This document shows, piece after piece, positions 46,446-56,299 of a stretch of DNA of 64,000 bases (within the stretch, counting starts at the first letter, position 1; each line of letters starts with the position of its first letter). The position numbers and the translations under genes were made by a program. Origin of the DNA: Gentiana macrophylla (Eukaryota; Streptophyta; Magnoliopsida; Gentianales; Gentianaceae); NCBI GenBank assembly GCA_026214975.1, contig JAOBSW010000332.1:1-64000 (forward strand), read 5' to 3'. Under the pieces are notes generated by a model. It had not been told where the DNA came from and made no database searches. It worked only from the letters and a program-made list of their open reading frames with translations.

Positions 46446-47096
46446 TCAAGAGAAATCGGGCGTTCCGCATCCTTTATCTAACCCGAGCTTTTTGCATACG
46501 TTTAATGGCATCACATTAATAGAGGCCCCTGAGTCGCATAATACATTTTCGAACAAATGGCCTTCGATCTCACAGGAGATTGAAGGTCTGCCAGGGTCAC
46601 CTCGCTTAACAGCAATTTTCTGTGAAACCATCGCGCAATCCTCGCGAAGCACTTCTTCAGCCATCCCCTGAAGCTTTCTCTTGCTCCCATAGAATTCTTT
46701 AAGATACTTAGTACATTTAGGCATTTCAGACAATACCTCAGCTAAGGGCATACTCACTTTAGTGTCCCTAAGTATCCTCCGCACTCCAGCATACTGCTTG
46801 TCATTAGTGAGGGCTTTCTCTTTCCTTTTTGGTGGGTAAGGAAGGGCTTTATCATTCCTCGTGGCCTGATTCTTTATCGCCTCATCCTCCTTATCCTTCC
46901 ATCTCACAAACTTTTCTTCCTTTTTCTTAGTGAGGTACAAGACCTCCACGACTCTCCTTTCTTTCCTCGTCATCGAATTATTTTCATCCTCCGAAGAATT
47001 GTCACTAAGCTCCTCATCGTTGCTTTCTTCGGCATGTGGTTTCTCGATTTCCCCTCCCGAACTCATAGCGTCGGGAGGGGCTACTGCTTCCGACAT
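46446..47096 (-). CDS. E4 gag-pol linker and protease with intact active site
   Basis: Acidic and charged N-terminal part (EESNDEELSDNSSEDEN), then KRKLQGM, RGDPGRPSISCEI and FENVLCDSGASINVMPL. The catalytic Asp of DSG is encoded at 46533-46535. Retroelement aspartic protease cuts the polyprotein and acts as a dimer. The frame ends 27 residues after this Asp through a frameshift, so the flap and C-terminal strands (GRPFL in E1) are lost from it. Confidence 0.85.
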   Translation of the reverse strand: MSEAVAPPDAMSSGGEIEKPHAEESNDEELSDNSSEDENNSMTRKERRVVEVLYLTKKKEEKFVRWKDKEDEAIKNQATRNDKALPYPPKRKEKALTNDKQYAGVRRILRDTKVSMPLAEVLSEMPKCTKYLKEFYGSKRKLQGMAEEVLREDCAMVSQKIAVKRGDPGRPSISCEIEGHLFENVLCDSGASINVMPLNVCKKLGLDKGCGTPDFS

Positions 47097-47296
47097 CTTG
47101 CCGGGTCGGCCCTTCTTACCACTTCTCGAGTTACTTGCTCAACTCCTCTTCTTGTCCATACTCCCATTGTGGTGTAATGGCGGTGCAAACATTCACATCG
47201 ACTGGATTTCTCTCGGTATAACTCGGAAGTTTACCGTGAGGTCCGCTTGCTTGTCGGTCCGCCATTTGACCAACTTGTCTCTCAATTGCTTTAACA

Positions 47297-47743
47297 CTAG
47301 TAGACGTGAGTCTTCACCATGTCCACTGACTCATCGAATTTGTGTTGAGGACACATGAGGTGGTATGATTGTTGTTCTCGAGTTTGATTCCAGCCACCTT
47401 GAGGCCTTTGGGAGTTCTGGCCTTTGATAGTTCGAGTTGAAAGAATTCGAATTTGAAGGGCCAGGTGGTAGCTTGGCTTGATTGAAGTTTTGTCTTTGAA
47501 ATCCTGAATAGTTCTGGTTCGGTTGAAGTTTCGGAAGGGTTGGTTTTGATTATCCATTAAGTTTACCTCCTCCGTCATCTCAGTCCCTGCCTGTGTTCCA
47601 AGATAATTCACCTCAGAAGGCTGCATCTGAAGATTGGCCAGCTGCTTGCTTATCGATTCCATCTGAGCAACCAACAGCTGTGTATCAGGATTGCTTGCAG
47701 TACCTTCTTTCTTAACAATATTGGTCTTCTTAGAGTCGACCAC
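47297..47743 (-). pseudogene. E4 gag C-terminal part
   Basis: Starts with VDSKKTNIVKKEGTA and shows LLVAQMESISKQLANLQMQ and an Asn/Gln-rich tail. I see no CCHC knuckle in this frame, whereas E1 has one. The junctions to the gag core (47744-47951) and to the protease region (47097-47296) are broken. Confidence 0.65.
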
Positions 47744-47951
47744 ATATTGTTCTTGGCGATGGTCTCACCACTCTGGCAGGCGATCTCATCACCTCCCCTA
47801 AGAAGGATCCATGAGTGTGGAGTCAAGATAGTCTCTATTAGGTTGAGAGACTCTCTCAGAGAAACGATTCCAAGAACTCATGTCCGTCATATCCGTGATT
47901 GGGGCATTTCCTCATCAATGATTTAATCTCTCCCAAGCCTTGCCAACAGCC

Positions 47952-48604
47952 TCATCCTCCATCTCGCTCAAACGTAGCTATTTCCCGTTTCATCTCCATA
48001 ATCTTGCCCGGTGAAACCCACTTAAGAGCGAAGGCTCTTTTGACATCATTCCATGTATGGAGAGAATGATGTGCTAACGATTTAAACCACCGACTTGCTT
48101 CACCTTTCAAAGCAAAAGGAAATAGCTTTAACTTTACGATCTCAGAATCAACACCAGGATAATGGCACGCTTCACGATTTATGCGAATGTGGTCAAGAAG
48201 TCGTATGGTCTTCTTGAGCAATGCCATGGAAAGAGCTATTTTGGACTAGTGCAACTACTCCATTTTTAAGGTCAAAATTTACTCCCCCATATCGGTGGAC
48301 GAATAGGTCTATGTCCTCGAGAAAATCTTGATTAAGATATGGGGTGTAGGGTCTGGTTCAACCGATTAAGTTTGGTTTTGGCGGAATTGTTGAAGTTGTT
48401 GATTTATGCCGACTTGTCGATTCTCGCTGCTATCGCAGAGCTTGCATTTGTTGAAGGAGTAAATTTAATCGAGCTTGGGGTCGGGATTTGGAATTGGTGG
48501 ATCTTGATCCGCCATTTTGTCCAAATCGGGAGAAGCTTCTTCTAAGGATAGATCGTTCGTGCTCGGGATCAAAGATCGAAGTCCTTCTTACTTCTCGTTT
48601 GCAT
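47952..48604 (-). pseudogene. E4 gag N-terminal and core part, frameshifted
   Basis: The start Met at 48604 (MQTRSKK) matches the E1 gag start. A frameshift follows within about ten residues, and DPEHERSILRRS is read in the next frame. The core frame (47952-48227) has SEIVKLKLFPFALKGEASRW and HTWNDVKRAFALKWV, the gag blocks also found in E1. 48228-48420 between them is degenerate. Confidence 0.78.
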
Positions 48605-49328
48605 AAACCAGAAGAAAGGAAAAGGAAGAAATCAACCATTTGGGGTTGATTAGAATAGGTTTAGAAAAGGTTAGATGGTTTAGAGGAAGAAAAGAAAAGA
48701 GAAGGAAAGAGAAGAAAGAAAAGAAGTGATGATTGAACAGATCGAATCAAGCGCCCGGTGTTAATGGAGCGTTCGTTTGAATCGAACGCTCGTTCAGTTG
48801 AATGAACGTTCGTTCAGAGGACAGAATTGAGGTGGACGGGCGTTCAAGTTGTTGAACGCTCGTTCAGATACGAAAACCTAAAAACTAAGGTTACCAGAAA
48901 TTAAAAACGAGATAAAAAAAATAAAAGCAGAAAAGACTTATGGAAATAAAATCAAACAAATCTATAATTACGGAAACAGATCTAAGCTATAAAAAAAAGT
49001 AAGGAAAATAATTGAAAGAAAATCAAATAAAATAAAACAAGAATAAATGTAATCCTAAAATTAAACTAAATCGGAAAAGAAACCTACCTAATAAAAGTTT
49101 AAAAACAAGAAAAACACTAAGACGGTAAAAACGTGTTGAAACCTTCTAGGGCCAAAATGGAGGGAAAGCAAGTGGATTTTGACCTCAAAACGCACTGAAC
49201 GGCCTACAGATATGCATACGAATTGGGGTCCTGCGTTCCAAACGGACACTCGAGCCGAAAGTTACGGCCAAAATACTACTGCGTGCTAAAAATGATCCGC
49301 ACGGACACGTAAAATCGCCCTATGAAGA
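48605..49328 (-). other. E4 leader with palindromes and satellite-like segment
   Basis: Non-coding. 48771-48870 carries GAACGCTCGTTC (48784-48795 and 48854-48865) and GAACGTTCGTTC (48804-48815). 49110-49320 is the leader segment shared with E3; it contains GGACACTCGAGCCGAAAG, TTACGGCCAAAATACTA and, 51 nt later, ATCCCCG at 49329. In the intact element this last motif should continue as the complement of the tRNA-Asp primer-binding site. Confidence 0.75.
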
Positions 49329-50046
49329 ATCCCCGATGTATCGACGAACCACAGAAAATCCCCGAGAAGTGCACCACGTCATTGGCATCGGAAAGGGCTT
49401 TCCAGAATTGTGAACTGCACGTGGAACGGACACGGGAGCCGAAGGTTATGGCCAAAATACTAGCACGGGTCCACCGAACCACCGAATGGGGTCATGCACA
49501 AATCCACCGACATCCCCGAGGTACCGACGATCCACATAAAATCCCCGAGAAGCACACCACGTCGTTGGCATCGGAAAGGGATTTCCAGAATGGTGAACTG
49601 CACGTGGAACGGACACGGGAGCCGAAGGTTATGGCCAAAATACTAGCACGGGTCCACCGAACCACTGAATGGGGTCATGCACAAATCCACCGACATCCCC
49701 ATGGTATAAAATCCCCGAGAAGCGCACCACGTCGTTGGCATCGGTAATGGCTTTCCAGAATGGTGAACTGCACGTGGATCGGACACAGGAGCCAAAGGTT
49801 ATGGCAAAAATACTAGCACGGGTCCACCGAACCACCGAATAGGGTCATGCACAAATCTATTGACATCCCCGAGGTACCGATGAACCACATAAAATCCCAG
49901 AGAAGCACACCACGTCGTTGGCATCGGAAAGGGCTTTCTAGAATGGTGAACTGCACATGAAACGGACACGGGAGCCGAAGGTTATGGCCAAAATACTAGC
50001 ACGGGTCCACCGAACCACCGAATGGAGTCATGCACAAATCCACCGA
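49329..50046. repeat. Satellite block D, copy of the left flank of E4
   Basis: Four monomers that repeat 38748-39462 variant for variant. It joins the E4 leader through ATCCCCG, which belongs to both sequences. It ends with ACCGA before the solo LTR. Confidence 0.93.
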
Positions 50047-51631
50047 TGTTCGGTAAAAACGTGTTTTAAATTTATAAACCGAAACACCCCAAGTATAAGG
50101 ATCGTAGTATAGGGTGTTTACGGGTCGTCCTAAGGGAGTGGAATGTTTATCGGATTCAAATATAAATCTATATCAATTATGTCACAATTATCTATCTAAA
50201 CTAAAGCTGAAACTAACTAAAACCTAAACCTAAGAATTAAAACTAAAACAGGAAATAAAAACAAGCAGGAAATAAGAAAGCAGAAAAGACGGGACGGCGC
50301 TCACTAAAGTGAACGAGCGTCAAAACTAAATCTAATGGACGAGCGGCGTGCGCTATTGCGGACGAGCGCCCGATTATGAATTGAAGCGTAAAAGTGCAGA
50401 AAACAAGCAGAAATTAGGGTTTATAAAACTAGAACTTAAACTAAACTTAATCTAAACGATTCGATTAATAAACAATAAAGGGAAAACACAGCGAGGCGAT
50501 CAGATTCCACCCATCAACCAACAACTCAACTAGATGATGATTTAGAACATAGTTTTTAGTAGTGATTTTTCACGGATTCAATTAGATATCTCTAACCAAA
50601 ATCTAGGGTTTCGTTTATCTTTTTCAAGTAAACTAAACATGCAATCAAAACGAAATCACGAGATTGTTTCCAAACTCTTACTCAACTAATCATGCATAAT
50701 CTCTTAAAACACAATTAGATGCATTACTTTGAACGAAAGAAAACTCAAATAAACAGACTTTCATAAATTTATTCAAGCATAAATTAAACATAGATCGTTT
50801 CATCAAATCTTAATTCAATAAAACTTAAGCAATACAAAACAGATCCAAAGTAATGAAAAACTATGAAATAAACTCACTAAACTTAAGCATCGAATTCTCT
50901 AGTTGGTTTTGTTGTTGATAGGCTTCCTCCGTCGACTCACTTCGCATAGGTTTCTAGCCAACAATCATGTTGAATATGATTGTTGGTTGGGAGATTTGCA
51001 TCTCTGTGAAATTAGGGGTTCTCGGCGCAGACTTTTGGTGAATTTGCGATCTCAATGTTGCGTAAAAAAATATGTTCTTAGGGTTGGGGCTGCTCTTTGT
51101 ATTTATAGAGCTCTAAGTCGGTTAGCCTTAGGTCGGGCGGCGGACGCTCGTTCGCTTATATGGACGCCCGTTCAAGATGCCTTAGACGCTATCAAGACGC
51201 TTCTCGTCGCATTCCGTCCAAACTCTCTGTTCAACTTTTCTTCTCTGACGCCGTCCGAATTACAAGACGCCCGTCCATATTGATATTTGCATGGACGCCG
51301 TCTGGATTGATGCGTAACGGATTCCTTGATATTTCCATCTTTATCTTGATTGATTTCTTTCCTTATCTCTTTCATTTCCCATATCTTTGATTGATCATCT
51401 CAAATTAAGTCTCCTAAAAGATAAATGAACATTGCAAAATGTAATGAAATCCAAATAATCATAATTAAATCAATTAAACACTTAAAATAACCAATTTTGC
51501 AAATAACCATATTAAAATGACATTTACCTAATAATTACACTTAAACCCTTAATTCTCATGTAAATTACGCAAATGTGGGGAAAATAATAATGAAATAAAC
51601 CCTTAATAATCATATAAATATGGCCTTAACA
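50047..51631 (-). repeat. Solo LTR of the E4 family
   Basis: 1585 bp, TGTTCGG to CTTAACA, with ACCGA at 50042-50046 and again at 51632-51636. Both sides are satellite, and the two flanks together restore one uninterrupted monomer (CCACCGA-CATCCCC). It contains TATA at 51100-51107 and the hairpin at 50958-50986. The open frame at 50903-51283 lies inside the LTR and is not a gene. Confidence 0.9.
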
Positions 51632-51725
51632 ACCGACATCCCCGAGGTAGAAAATCCCCGATAAGCACACCAAATTGTTGGCATCGGAAATGGCTTTCCA
51701 GAATGGTGAACTGCACGTGGAACGG
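51632..51725. repeat. Satellite block E (94 bp)
   Basis: Half a monomer of the GAGGTAGAAAATCC type between the solo LTR and E5. It starts with ACCGACATCCCC and ends GTGGAACGG. Confidence 0.95.
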
Positions 51726-53541
51726 TGTTAAGGGTGATTTTATACGTTTTATAAGGATATATTTTATATCAATATTCCCCATATATGGATGTTTTTCGTA
51801 GAATTCGAGCTTACAATCGATTAATTGAGCAAATGACGTTTTGAATAGTTAAAATGCAAAATCGAGTAAATATCGTGGTTTTATTATCTATTTTGTATGG
51901 TTTTACGTTTTGCTCGGTTTTGTCATCTTTTAGGTGCACAAATGTGGAATGGAAGAGGTCTAAATGATGTTTGATTGAAGATTAAAATGGAAAGAAAGAG
52001 ATACAAGAGGATGAAGATGAAATAAAGCTTGGGAAAATCCCAAAACGACTCGTAATCTGACGGGCTAACCAAAAGGCGTTCAAGAAGAGTCCTTAATGAA
52101 AGTTGTAGAGTTTTCCGAGAGATTTTTATGACATTCGGATCATAATTTTGGAGGTCTACAACTCAAGATATGGATTTTAGAAGTTTTATTCAATAAATAT
52201 TCCATGCAAGAATATTCGATCTGAGTTGCAAAGCAATCACTTTGAACTAGCGTTCCAAGATGCAGACTAGCGTTCAAGGCTGAACTGGCGTCCAAGATGA
52301 TGGAACTGGCGTCCAGGAGGCAAAAACATGTACAGAGTCTTCAGCATGTGCTTGGACGAACGTCCACCTTCCGTCTGGTTTAGCTTGGACGAGCGTCCAT
52401 TGTGGTAAACGAGCGTCCGCCACCGCCATGCACAGCCGCCTCACTTTTTAATTACAGCCGCATGCAAATTCTTTTTGGAAAAAGAATTATTCAGCCGACA
52501 TACATAATGCAAAATCCTAATTAAATTAGGATTATTTTCAGCCGCAAAAAGCAAAGGAACAGCCGCCTTAGTTGACCTATAAATACATGCATGTATTAAA
52601 AACCTAAATACAATAATTCATACATTATTCCAGCCGCAAAAAGCAAGGCCGAGCAATGCGCTTTGAGGAGTCCCAAGGCCGGTCACCCGAGCCTTGTGCT
52701 CGGGTGATCCGAGGTTAGATTAGGAGTAGTTTTTCGTTTCGTTTCCGTTTGTTGATCAATCCTTGTACCAAAACTATGTGAGTTTATTTTTAATTTATTC
52801 AATCCTTATTTATTTTTCATGATCTTTAATTTATTTTGTATCGTTCTATGATTATGATGCTATTATGTGAACTAGATCGAGAGATATGTTTACTAATTGA
52901 TAGTTTACAACATACGAAAGTTGCGTAAGCTAGATCACAATAGAAAGATAGGATCTTTAATCATTAATTATGTGACAAATTAATTGGTTAATTATCTAGG
53001 TTGTTAGATTCTAAAATACGAAAGTTAACATGAATCTACACCGAGTTTTGTTTGGTAAATCGATCTCAACATTCGGAAGATGAGAGATTGATAAATTGGA
53101 CTCATTAAGGAATTAGGAATCCATAGCTTGAGATTAAATTCACTAAGGAATTAGGGATTTGTATCTCGTGTAAAGGTGAAACCACAATTTGAATTAAAAT
53201 CATGAGATGAACTAGGATTGAAATCACTTGGTTTGTGCACTGTTTGATCCCATGTATCTTTAGTTTAGTTTAGGTTGTGTTATTTTATTTCGTAGGTTTG
53301 ATTTATTTTAATTGCTCTTTCGTTTATTTTATTTGTTCTTTCATTTATTCGTTTTTCCTAAGTAACAATTGAAAGGAATTAGTGAAATTAGATTCAACAT
53401 CCCAATTCCCTGTGGATCGACCCCTTATTCACTTCGCTCTACTATCAATTACCCGGTATTCGGCCGGTTAGGAGTTAGTTTTGCATGGTAGTTAGGGTTT
53501 ATAAATTTTCTTTTGTTTAATGATGCAAAATCCCTCCAACA
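51726..53541 (+). repeat. E5 5' LTR (1816 bp)
   Basis: TGTTAAGGGTGATTTT to CCCTCCAACA. TATAAATA at 52578-52585, R-region hairpin at 52683-52707, and palindromic CG motifs at 52250-52432 including GGACGAGCGTCC at 52387-52398. The U3 differs from E3; the U5 is shared with it. Confidence 0.93.
52578..52585 (+). promoter_or_regulatory. TATA box of the E5 5' LTR
   Basis: TATAAATA, repeated at 57134-57141 in the 3' LTR, about 105 nt upstream of the 9-bp hairpin in both. Confidence 0.65.
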
Positions 53542-53545
53542 AAAG

Positions 53546-53563
53546 TGGCGCCGTTGCCGGGGA
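53546..53563 (+). promoter_or_regulatory. E5 primer-binding site for tRNA-Asp
   Basis: TGGCGCCGTTGCCGGGGA, four bases after the LTR end. It is the complement of the 3' end of plant tRNA-Asp including CCA, as known for Athila/Tat elements. It is the only intact PBS in the window. Confidence 0.92.
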
Positions 53564-54274
53564 ATCGGTGTTTTGTTGAATCTAGTGGAGTTAATTCTTC
53601 AATTTTGTTACGATTTATTTTTCGTTCAATAAAAGTAGCGATAAATAAGTTGAGAGTTTTTATTTTTTCCGTGTTTCGATGACCGTAGGGTTAAGAATGT
53701 GCAAAAAAGTTTTTTACTCAACTTATGAAACGTGAATTATATGTTTAGATGTAGTCTAGTCTAACCCCCTGTGCTATAATTTGATGAGGCCGCTGTGTTG
53801 TTATGTGTACGTGTTGGTTTGTTTTGAGTTGATTTAGGGTTTGCTGTGTTTATCCTGCATATTGTGCAAATTCGTTGTTTGGACGGCGCGCTCGTAAGTG
53901 AACGCCCGTCCAGTTCATAATCTGCAGGTGAACGCACGTCTGGTATGTTGGACGTTCGTCTGTCCCAAAACGTATCAATTCTGCTCTGATTTCAAGAATC
54001 AGACGGGCGTCTGACTCACTGAACGCCCGTCCGACCTGTTTTTATTGCAAACGAGCGTCTGAACTATTGAACGCTCGTCCGGCAGTCCAGGTTCCAAAAT
54101 TTTTATTTATTTGATTTTTAATGCTTTATTTAACGTGGTTACTTTAATACGAGCTTCTGTGGCTAATTTCTTTTACGTAGATGTTCTGAACTTGCATATT
54201 CACATCTTTCCATCTACGAATCCATGTTAAATAATTGATTAATTTTTTTTATATACTTGATTCATCTATGCAAG
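53564..54274 (+). other. E5 leader with GC-rich palindrome cluster
   Basis: No coding frame. 53881-54085 contains a run of GAACGCCCGTCC-, GGACGTTCGTC- and GAACGCTCGTCC-type motifs (the last at 54069-54080). Unlike E3 and E4, there is no satellite-like segment between the PBS and ATAAAAGTAGCG. Confidence 0.6.
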
Positions 54275-54774
54275 TTATAGTCAACATCGGGTTCTCGTGA
54301 CGCTATAATCGGTCTTATTGTTAATTAGTAGCTAATGTCGGTTTCGTATGTTACGCATCATTGTGATGAATCTTTTAAGCTTTGAGACTTATGTGCTTCC
54401 TTGTTGTTTATGTAACTCATATGGGTAGCTATCGCCGGTTTTCCGTATGCTACGCCCGATCCATATGAGTTATATCTCATTTAGTATAGCTAATTGTTGG
54501 TTTTCCATAATGCTATCACTTTTGACGAGTCTTAAAGCGCGCGTCTACACTCGCATGTAATGGATGTAATCGCCGTTTATCGTAACCTGTCATTATTTGG
54601 TAGACGTTTATTTTATACATGTCATGTTGCAAATGAGTGGGCTAGTTTTCTTTCTTTTATTTTCTTTTATTTTTGCATATCATTCAGATGCATATCATTT
54701 AGTTGCATGTCATCTAGTTGCATTGTTTTTCTATTTTTCTTGAGTGTAGTTAAGCGTCGGTTTCGTAATACTAC
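54275..54774 (+). other. E5 five-hairpin region
   Basis: Counterparts of the E3 hairpins: H1 54275-54308 TTATAG/CTATAA; H2 54328-54354 GTAGC/GTTAC (one G-U pair); H3 54425-54453 GTAGC/GCTAC inside TAACTCATATG/CATATGAGTTA (54413-54472); H4 54486-54516 ATAGC/GCTAT with inner TGG/CCA; H5 54746-54774 GTAGT/ACTAC. The enclosing stem of H3 differs in sequence from E3 (CATATG against CATTTG/CTTATG) and is longer and fully paired here. Confidence 0.75.
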
Positions 54775-55239
54775 CTCGTTTTATTTTAGTTTCTGCATAG
54801 GCCGTAGTCCTTTGTAGAGTTGTCGTGGGTCAACTTGCTCACTGAGCCTGTCGTAATTTATTTTTTTATTTTTTTAGGATTGCATATCATGTAGATTGCA
54901 TAGTAGTATATTTTCATATAGTTGCACCTAGCCTACGACTTTGTAGTATTTCATGTATAGTATTCAATCTTTAGTTGAGCTTAAGTTGAAAAATCTCTAT
55001 GATCCTTTTCTTCATGTGCTTTATATATGTAATCTTTTCTTTTTCCCCGTAGACTCTTTTTGCACTGATCAAGTCTGCAGGATATTTTTGATAGCTATTG
55101 TGCACTTTCACGATGAATTCAGTTTACTGTGATGCTCCACGATCCTCTTGAGCTATGCAAACAGCTTTTGGTTTTACCAATTTTTCCGGAATTGTAAGCA
55201 TCCAATCCGCTAAGTTCTCTATTTGTTTTATTTCTGTAT

Positions 55240-55278
55240 AACTTGAGGACAAGTTGCAATCTAAGTGTGGGGGAGGGG
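55240..55278 (+). promoter_or_regulatory. E5 internal hairpin plus polypurine tract (candidate central PPT)
   Basis: AACTTG and CAAGTT around AGGA (55240-55255), then AAGTGTGGGGGAGGGG (55263-55278), about 1 kb before the 3' tract. Confidence 0.65.
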
Positions 55279-56263
55279 ATAGATGATTTATGTATCTACT
55301 TTCATTTGCTCATATTAGTTATAATTTTCTATGAAAAGTGCTTCAATTTTCAAAAATTTTTGTTTAGTCTGAGTAACATTTCACGGCATGCTAGTTTTAT
55401 AATCTGGCACCTTTAGTTGTTATCGATGAGTCATATCATGTTCGAGAATAGGTTTAGTAAGTCGATACTCACTTGAACTTCATTTCACGAACCTATTAGA
55501 TGAAGAGCCAAATATAGAATAGTTTCCGGTTAGTTAAAGGGAAGTTAATTCTTGATACAGATAACACTTATTTAGCATTAATGAAAGTTAAGAACTTGTG
55601 CTATACTCACAGTTAGAATCTCAGTACCTTAGTGTTCTTGAGAACTTTGAGAGTCTTGAATGTGTTAGAAATATATTTGACCGAGAGTTTCCAAAGAGTT
55701 TGAAAAATATAAAAATATATATATCTATAAATAATAAATGAATAAAATTTCTTTACGGGAATTTTGTTTATATCTATCACCTCGAGTCCATTTGGATACT
55801 GCCCCAATTGGGGAGTGTGGTTTACCTTGGACAGTAAGGGATTGAGTGATCTCGGGTGACTCGCCTCAATGTAGGGAGTGTGTTATACTTTTGAGACGCG
55901 ACGATAGGAAATATAAAATATCGCTTTTTTTTGGAATTCTAAGTCAAGTTGATCTAAAACCAGTAGAGACCGAAGGTATTTTCTTGGTACTAAGTAAAGG
56001 AATTTAGTTGTGAGTTGGTTACTATGTTCTTGGTAATTAGTTTTGTTAGGTAAGTGCTGTAGATAGAATGAAGTTTTCGTTTAGTTGACCGGATAACTGT
56101 TAGTGCTTGATGTATTATATCGAGAGAGGATCGGTGGAAGTTTAGTAGGTTCTGCACACACATCACCGAGTGAGGTCGATTTGCTGAATACTAGCTTGTC
56201 ATGATTTTGACTATATCTCGTGTCAGGTTATGTGGATTCTTGATAGTATGTTCTCGTTTTGTT
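55279..56263 (+). other. E5 non-coding 3' region
   Basis: No coding frame and no copy of the 87-bp doublet found in E1, E3 and E4. It instead has a pair of GGGAGTGTG-containing segments near 55812 and 55876. Only the last part, with GGTGGAAGTTTA and TGCACACACA (56134-56163), resembles the other elements. Confidence 0.55.
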
Positions 56264-56299
56264 TTGCTCGGGACGAGCAAGGTTCAAGTGTGGGGGAGT
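56264..56299 (+). promoter_or_regulatory. E5 3' polypurine tract with hairpin
   Basis: TTGCTCG and CGAGCAA around GGA (56264-56280), then AAGTGTGGGGGAGT (56286-56299) directly before the LTR start. Confidence 0.8.

Larger units (their letters stand above)
39463..49328 (-). mobile_element. Athila-type Ty3/gypsy retrotransposon E4, 5' LTR missing
   Basis: Minus-strand order: leader, gag, protease, reverse transcriptase, RNase H, integrase, non-coding 3' region, polypurine tract, 3' LTR. The reverse transcriptase is intact and the protease keeps its DSG active site. Gag, RNase H and integrase are frameshifted. The element ends at 49328 in what should be the tRNA-Asp primer-binding site and continues as satellite, so its own 5' LTR is gone. 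No env-like frame and no chromodomain are seen. Confidence 0.92.

Noticed and set aside
50903..51283. 126-codon frame as a gene
   Set aside because: It lies in the solo LTR. The equivalent region of the E4 3' LTR is interrupted, and the sequence includes the TATA box and CG palindromes.
53546..53563. tRNA-Asp gene
   Set aside because: Only the 18 bases complementary to the tRNA 3' end are present. It is the primer-binding site of E5.
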